Positions 59,972 to 64,000 of a stretch of 64,000 bases of DNA are shown here, piece after piece. The position numbers and the translations under genes are program-made. The DNA lies in NCBI RefSeq assembly GCF_000373925.1, contig NZ_KB892707.1, positions 1 to 64,000 on the forward strand. The letters are read 5' to 3'. Origin of the DNA: Actinopolymorpha alba DSM 45243. Its GTDB lineage: Bacteria; Actinomycetota; Actinomycetes; Propionibacteriales; Actinopolymorphaceae. Under the pieces are notes generated by a model. The model did no database searches, was not told the origin of the DNA, and worked only from the letters and a program-made list of their open reading frames with translations. The stretch's first letter is position 1, and each line of letters opens with the position of its first letter.

Positions 59972-60900
59972 GTTGGCGCCACGTCATTGATGCTTATGAC
60001 CTCCTCGACGACCCTTCGGTCAAGGGCAACGCCGTCGCCGACTTCCTTCGCGCGGCGGGTGCGCGCGACGTCCACGTTGAGACGGTGACGGGCGAGAAGG
60101 GGAGTACCGACTTCGTGCGCGTGGTCGTCCCGGGATCGGCCGGTCGGCAGGCAGGCGGTACGGCGCCGACCCTGTCCATCATCGGGCGGCTTGGAGGTCT
60201 GGGCGCGCGGCCGGAGCAGATCGGGTTCGTCTCCGACGGGGACGGTGCGCTCGTGGCGGTGGCGACAGCGGCGAAGCTCGCGTCGATGCGCGACCGTGGC
60301 GACGTCCTCGCCGGCGACGTGGTCATCGCCACCCACATCTGCCCTGACGCGCCGACCAGGCCGCACGATCCGGTGCCGTTCATGGATTCGCCGGTCGGTA
60401 TCGCGGAGATGAACGCGCAGGAGGTCGACCCGGCCGCCGACGCGGTGCTCTCGGTCGACACCACCAAGGGCAACCGGATCTGCAACCACCTCGGCTTCGC
60501 CATCTCGCCCACCGTGAAGGAAGGCTGGATCCTGCGTACCAGCGAGGATCTGCTGGCCGTACAGCAACGGGTGACCGGACGCCTGCCGGTGGTGTTGCCG
60601 CTGGCGATGCAGGACATCACGCCGTACGGCAACGACGTTCACCATGTCAACTCCATCTTGCAGCCGGCCACGGCGACCACGGCTCCGGTGGTCGGTGTCG
60701 CGCTGACGACGGAGACGGCGGTGGCGGGTTCGGCGACGGGTGCCACGGACCTGCCCAGCGTCGACGCGGCGGTGCGGTTCTGTATCGAGGTGGCGAAGGA
60801 CTTCGGGCGCGGGGCCTGCGCGTTCTACAACGAGGAGGAGTTCGCCCGGCTCGTCGCGATGTACGGCCCGATGACCAAACTCCAGACGCTCGGCGACTGA
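59968..60900 (+). CDS. DUF1177 family protein
   Basis: This 310-residue protein matches the DUF1177 start MSWRHVIDAYDLLDDPSVKGN. Conserved segments are IIGRLGGLGARPEQIGFVSDGDGALVA, VVIATHICPDAPTRPHDPVPFMDSP, SVDTTKGNRICNH, and PYGNDVHHVNSILQPA. The H, D and C residues suggest metal binding, with a possible peptidase or amidase role, but nothing is proven. It is the last gene of the coupled series and always sits near AroM/racemase genes in what I recall of such clusters. Confidence 0.85.
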   Translation: MSWRHVIDAYDLLDDPSVKGNAVADFLRAAGARDVHVETVTGEKGSTDFVRVVVPGSAGRQAGGTAPTLSIIGRLGGLGARPEQIGFVSDGDGALVAVATAAKLASMRDRGDVLAGDVVIATHICPDAPTRPHDPVPFMDSPVGIAEMNAQEVDPAADAVLSVDTTKGNRICNHLGFAISPTVKEGWILRTSEDLLAVQQRVTGRLPVVLPLAMQDITPYGNDVHHVNSILQPATATTAPVVGVALTTETAVAGSATGATDLPSVDAAVRFCIEVAKDFGRGACAFYNEEEFARLVAMYGPMTKLQTLGD

Positions 60901-60963
60901 GGGCCTTTCACGTTCGCGCAAAATCAGGTGAGGGCGCGGCGGGAGTGCGGGAGAATCCGGCCC

Positions 60964-61959
60964 GTGGCAGATGAGCTGGTCCATGCTGTCCTCGCACCTC
61001 CCGACCTGCGCCGGTTCCGGGAGCTCACGGGTGTCGGAAACGCCAACCTGGACGTGAGTTTTGCCGGCTGGTCGAAGCTGGCGGTGCTGAGCGATGATCG
61101 CGCGTTCCTGTTTCCCCGCCGTGGTCGCGACGCGGCGCTGCTCCGTGGCGCACGGACCTGCGAGATCCTGTCCGCGTTGGGTGTCAGTTGTGTGCCGCGG
61201 GTGCTCGGGCAGTGGCCGGACGGCGCGGTCTCGGCCGGTCCGTTCGTCGCCTTCGAACGCCGGCCAGGCGCCAGCTGGCAGCGGGTCGATGAGCGCGCCG
61301 GTCTTGACGAGGTCGAGCGGATGCTGGCCAGCCTGGGCGGAGTGATCGCGACCTGGCATCGGATCGACGTCGCGCTGCTGCCTCCTGAGCTACTTCGCGG
61401 TGCGCACGGCGCCACGAAGCAGGGATGGCTGAGCTCCTTCCTCGACCCAGACCGGGCGGACGGTGCCGTCGACGCGGTGGTGCGCCTTCTGGACGCGAAG
61501 CCTTCCTGGTCGGCGATCTGGCGGGCGACCATACGGTCCTTGTCGACCATGACGCCTGTGCTTGTCCACGGCGACGTGTGCGAGAACCAACTCCTTGTCG
61601 ACGCCCACGGTCAGGTGAACACTGTGCTCGACTGGGACACGGCGGGAATGGGCCATCCGCTCCACGATTTCGACTTCGGTGAGTGGGGATTCGGCATCTT
61701 CTCGTGGGAGCCGGACTTCGCGAGGCTTCGCCGGGCGATGTGGGACGCCTATGTCGCGGGACGTCGCGAGGCAGAGCTGCCTACCGCGGGGGAGGTGCAC
61801 CTGCTCTTCACGCTGGCGGAGTTGGCGTACTTCGAAGAACAAAACCGTCAGGGAATGAACGACGCATGGGGTGCCGCCAGGCTTGCCCGTTGCCGCGCCG
61901 CCATCGGGCCCGCGACTGACGGGGTCGCCGCCGCGGGCAGCACGCCTGGATCCAGGTGA
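60964..61959 (+). CDS. Aminoglycoside phosphotransferase-like kinase
   Basis: This 331-residue kinase-like protein of the APH family starts at GTG 60964 after GGGAG. The catalytic loop is LVHGDVCENQLLV (Asp and Asn) and the metal-binding loop VLDWDTAGMGHPLHDFD. The N-lobe glycine-rich segment is degenerate (GVGNANLDVSFAGWSKLAVL). The substrate may be an amino sugar, antibiotic or metabolite. It lies 63 nt after DUF1177 and may be read from the same operon. Confidence 0.85.
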   Translation: MADELVHAVLAPPDLRRFRELTGVGNANLDVSFAGWSKLAVLSDDRAFLFPRRGRDAALLRGARTCEILSALGVSCVPRVLGQWPDGAVSAGPFVAFERRPGASWQRVDERAGLDEVERMLASLGGVIATWHRIDVALLPPELLRGAHGATKQGWLSSFLDPDRADGAVDAVVRLLDAKPSWSAIWRATIRSLSTMTPVLVHGDVCENQLLVDAHGQVNTVLDWDTAGMGHPLHDFDFGEWGFGIFSWEPDFARLRRAMWDAYVAGRREAELPTAGEVHLLFTLAELAYFEEQNRQGMNDAWGAARLARCRAAIGPATDGVAAAGSTPGSR

Positions 61960-62084
61960 CGGAAGGAAAGGTCTCCATTGCCTTCGCACAAAGACGCCGG
62001 GCGCGTCACCGCACGCCCCAGCCCCGACAACCAGCCCCTACCCCAGCGGCAGCGGTCAGCCCTCAATCCCAACCCTGCCAGCCG

Positions 62085-62816
62085 TCACTCACCCGGTAGG
62101 TCGTACCGGGGGGTGAGGTCGAGGAGGTACGACACGTCGTCGCCCGGCGGGAGTTCGCGGGGTTCCTCGCCACGAACGAAGAGCCTGGCACCGTTGCGGC
62201 CGTCAAGGCGTGCTTGCCTGTCGGCGACGCGGAGCCAACTGCCCTCGCGCAGGCCGAGCACCGTCACGTCGTTGTCCTCGAGGAATTCTTGCAGGCGTTG
62301 CTCGCGGCTCTCGCCCATGTGGGTGCTGCCCGGGTCGGGGTCGAGATAGTGCGGGTTGATCTGGAACGGCACGAACCCGAAGCTGTCGAACGTCGAAGGC
62401 TGCACGATCGGCATGTCGTTGGTGGTCCGCACGGACGGGCTTGCCATGTTGGTGCCCGCGCTCGAGCCAATGTACCGCAGGTCGCCCGCCCGCACGCGGT
62501 CGCCGATCAGCTCCAGCAGACCCGTGGCCTGAAGGGTCTTGAGGAGCCGGAACGAGTTGCCCCCTCCCACGAAGACCGCGCGTACGTCCGCGATGACCGT
62601 GCGCGGGTCGGCGGCGGTGTGGACCCCGATGACCTCGATGCCACGCGGAGCAAGCGCGCCGGCCACCGTCGCGGTGTAGCCGTCATGGTCACGAAGTGCG
62701 TAGGGGACGAAGGCGATCCGGTCGCACCCGGCGAGGAAGTCGCTGATCTCGTCGAGCGCGTGCTCGAGGAAACCCTGGCCGTGATTGCGGGAGTTTGACA
62801 GCAGCAGCAGGTCCAT
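62085..62816 (-). CDS. pepE: Peptidase E-like (S51) protein
   Basis: This 243-residue protein is close to dipeptidase E, which cuts Asp-X dipeptides. It has LLLSNSRNHGQGFLEH at the N-terminus, AVFVGGGNSFRLLKTL, the nucleophile serine in YIGSSAGTNMA, FDSFGFVPFQINPHYLDPDPG and VLGLREGSWLRV. The fold is type I glutamine-amidotransferase-like. The start MDLLLLSNS at 62816 matches the family. A further ATG upstream at 62840 adds 8 residues. It diverges from the ligase gene. Confidence 0.88.
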   Translation of the reverse strand: MDLLLLSNSRNHGQGFLEHALDEISDFLAGCDRIAFVPYALRDHDGYTATVAGALAPRGIEVIGVHTAADPRTVIADVRAVFVGGGNSFRLLKTLQATGLLELIGDRVRAGDLRYIGSSAGTNMASPSVRTTNDMPIVQPSTFDSFGFVPFQINPHYLDPDPGSTHMGESREQRLQEFLEDNDVTVLGLREGSWLRVADRQARLDGRNGARLFVRGEEPRELPPGDDVSYLLDLTPRYDLPGE

Positions 62817-62934
62817 GGTGCCCGAACGTACAAGACCCATCGAGGCCGGCTGGTACGGACGGCCCGGGTTTCAGCCCGCTCGTCCCGGGCACGCGTCAAC
62901 AAGGACCAGACGTTTCGGAGTCCCCGGATCGACC

Positions 62935-64000
62935 ATGACCCGCGACGACAGCAAGCTGGCGAGCTACCGGAGTCGCCGGTCCTTCGCTCAGACACCGGAG
63001 CCTCGTGGTCGCGCGGCCCGCCCGCGACGCGGAGCGAAGCGCAAGCGCCCCCGCTTCGTCGTTCAGGAACACCACGCGCGCCGCCTGCACTGGGATCTCC
63101 GGCTCGAACATGAGGGCGTTCTGGTGTCCTGGGCGCTGCCGCGCGGGTTCCCCGACGATCCGCGGGAGAAGCGGCTGGCCGTCCACACCGAGGATCATCC
63201 GATTGAGTATCTCGACTTCGAGGGCAGTATTCCGGCGGGGGAGTACGGCGCCGGAACCATGACGATCTGGGACACCGGCGAGTACGACGCGGAGAAGTTC
63301 ACCGACACAGAGGTCGTCGTACACCTTCACGGCCACCGGGTGAATGGGCGTTTCGCGCTCTTCCAGACCCGTGACAAGGACTGGCTGCTGCGTTTGGTTC
63401 CGGTCCCACGCGGGCTTCGCCCGTCTGAGCCCACCCCCGCCTCACACCGGATGGGTCCGCCCGAGCCGGGCCGTGATCAGATGCCCACGGATCTAGAGCC
63501 GATGCTGGCGACGCTCTCCAAACTGCCCGCGGATCAGGACGAATGGGGCTATGAGATCAAGTGGGACGGAGTTCGCGCCCTCGCCTATGGGCAGCCCGGA
63601 CGGCTTCGCCTCGTCAGCCGGAACCTCCTCGACATCTCGGCGCAGTATCCGGAGGTCCGTGGCCTCACCCGCACTCTGGGCGCTCGTCAGGTCATCCTTG
63701 ACGGCGAGCTCGTCGCCCTGGACGCGCGGGGCCGGCCGAGCTTCCAGGCTCTACAGCGGCGCATGCACCTGACCTCGGAGGCTGAGATCCGCCGGCGCCA
63801 GCGCGAGGTACCCGTCACGTACATCATCTTCGACCTGCTGTTCCTCGACGGCCGTCTCCTGTTCGGGATGTCGTACGAGGAACGACGCCGTGAGCTGGAG
63901 GCGCTCGGGCTGTCCGGCTCGCACTGGCACACACCCGGCTACCAGCGCGGGGACGGTGTGGCGTTCCTCCAGGCCAGCAGGGAACAGCAGCTGGAGGGGA
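62935..64000 (+). CDS. ligD: DNA ligase D (PE and ligase domains), truncated by window end
   Basis: The first 160 residues are the 3'-phosphoesterase (PE) domain of LigD: RFVVQEHHARRLHWDLRLEH, VSWALPRGFPDD, HTEDHPIEYLDFEGSIPAGEYGAG. From about residue 183 the ATP-dependent ligase domain begins, with the AMP-accepting Lys209 in YEIKWDGVRA, VILDGELVALD and TYIIFDLLFLDG. LigD with Ku repairs double-strand breaks by end joining. No polymerase domain precedes PE, unlike the mycobacterial order. The C-terminus lies outside the window. The ATG at 62935 is chosen. Confidence 0.92.
   Translation, partial: MTRDDSKLASYRSRRSFAQTPEPRGRAARPRRGAKRKRPRFVVQEHHARRLHWDLRLEHEGVLVSWALPRGFPDDPREKRLAVHTEDHPIEYLDFEGSIPAGEYGAGTMTIWDTGEYDAEKFTDTEVVVHLHGHRVNGRFALFQTRDKDWLLRLVPVPRGLRPSEPTPASHRMGPPEPGRDQMPTDLEPMLATLSKLPADQDEWGYEIKWDGVRALAYGQPGRLRLVSRNLLDISAQYPEVRGLTRTLGARQVILDGELVALDARGRPSFQALQRRMHLTSEAEIRRRQREVPVTYIIFDLLFLDGRLLFGMSYEERRRELEALGLSGSHWHTPGYQRGDGVAFLQASREQQLEG

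Noticed and set aside
59347-61359. A 670-codon minus-strand frame across the racemase and DUF1177 genes
   Set aside because: The plus-strand genes are coupled by overlaps and have family motifs; this frame is repetitive and charged.

Overview
This window comes from a high-GC actinobacterium. The evidence is the strong third-position GC bias, the gene order lexA, LysM division-inhibitor-like gene, nrdR, nrdJ, the miaA/dapF/hflX group, SOS boxes of the TCGAAC-N4-GTTCGA type, and many GTG starts and ATGA overlaps. The gene set resembles Propionibacteriales (Nocardioides, Kribbella or Actinopolymorpha-like), but I cannot fix the genus. No rRNA, tRNA, CRISPR array, prophage or intact insertion sequence was seen. 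The window opens in non-coding DNA and ends inside a DNA ligase gene.

Layout. 1-0.4 kb: hairpin-rich spacer. 0.4-4.2 kb: ABC-2 drug-efflux pair diverging from a sensor kinase/response regulator pair. 4.3-7.4 kb: GH38 alpha-mannosidase with a LacI/cre-like site upstream. 7.6-9.6 kb: FCD-type GntR regulator overlapping an FMN-dependent alpha-hydroxy-acid oxidase. 9.9-12.2 kb: membrane protein, extradiol-dioxygenase-like protein, miaA. 12.4-16.7 kb: LCP cell-wall ligase diverging from a four-gene operon (YbaB-like, coiled coil, WXG100-like, membrane-anchored protein). 16.8-31.3 kb: gamma-glutamyltransferase, dapF, a ManD-type dehydratase, hflX, a GIDE-domain protein, a DUF5937 regulator with a divergent MFS exporter, rhomboid protease, S9 peptidase, DinG helicase. 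31.5-45.3 kb: secreted proteins, a CofE-like protein, the SOS/nucleotide block (lexA, LysM protein, nrdR, nrdJ), an AT-hook protein, an SDR protein, Uma2 and DUF429 proteins, a Bcr/CflA transporter and a DinB2-like polymerase. 45.6-53.4 kb: regulators, acyltransferases, secreted and unknown proteins. 53.5-61 kb: a tightly coupled IclR-controlled peptide-use operon (OPT transporter, two peptidases, AroM, Asp/Glu racemase-like protein, DUF1177). The end carries a phosphotransferase-like gene, peptidase E and a LigD-type ligase.

Working together. DNA damage should release LexA from three boxes in the lexA/LysM spacer and one between the AT-hook and SDR genes. nrdR and nrdJ next door govern dNTP supply. 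The 54-61 kb operon appears to import short peptides, trim them and process an Asp/Glu-type product. Many regulators sit beside their likely targets with visible palindromes.

The most unusual signal is a set of long intergenic inverted repeats with stems of 13-28 bp. At least three pairs are related: one pair shares a 33-nt loop at 32 of 33 positions while the stem sequences differ, one shares a loop core, and one shares an arm. In each pair both copies have the same orientation relative to an upstream gene, which suggests structured 3'-end RNA elements.
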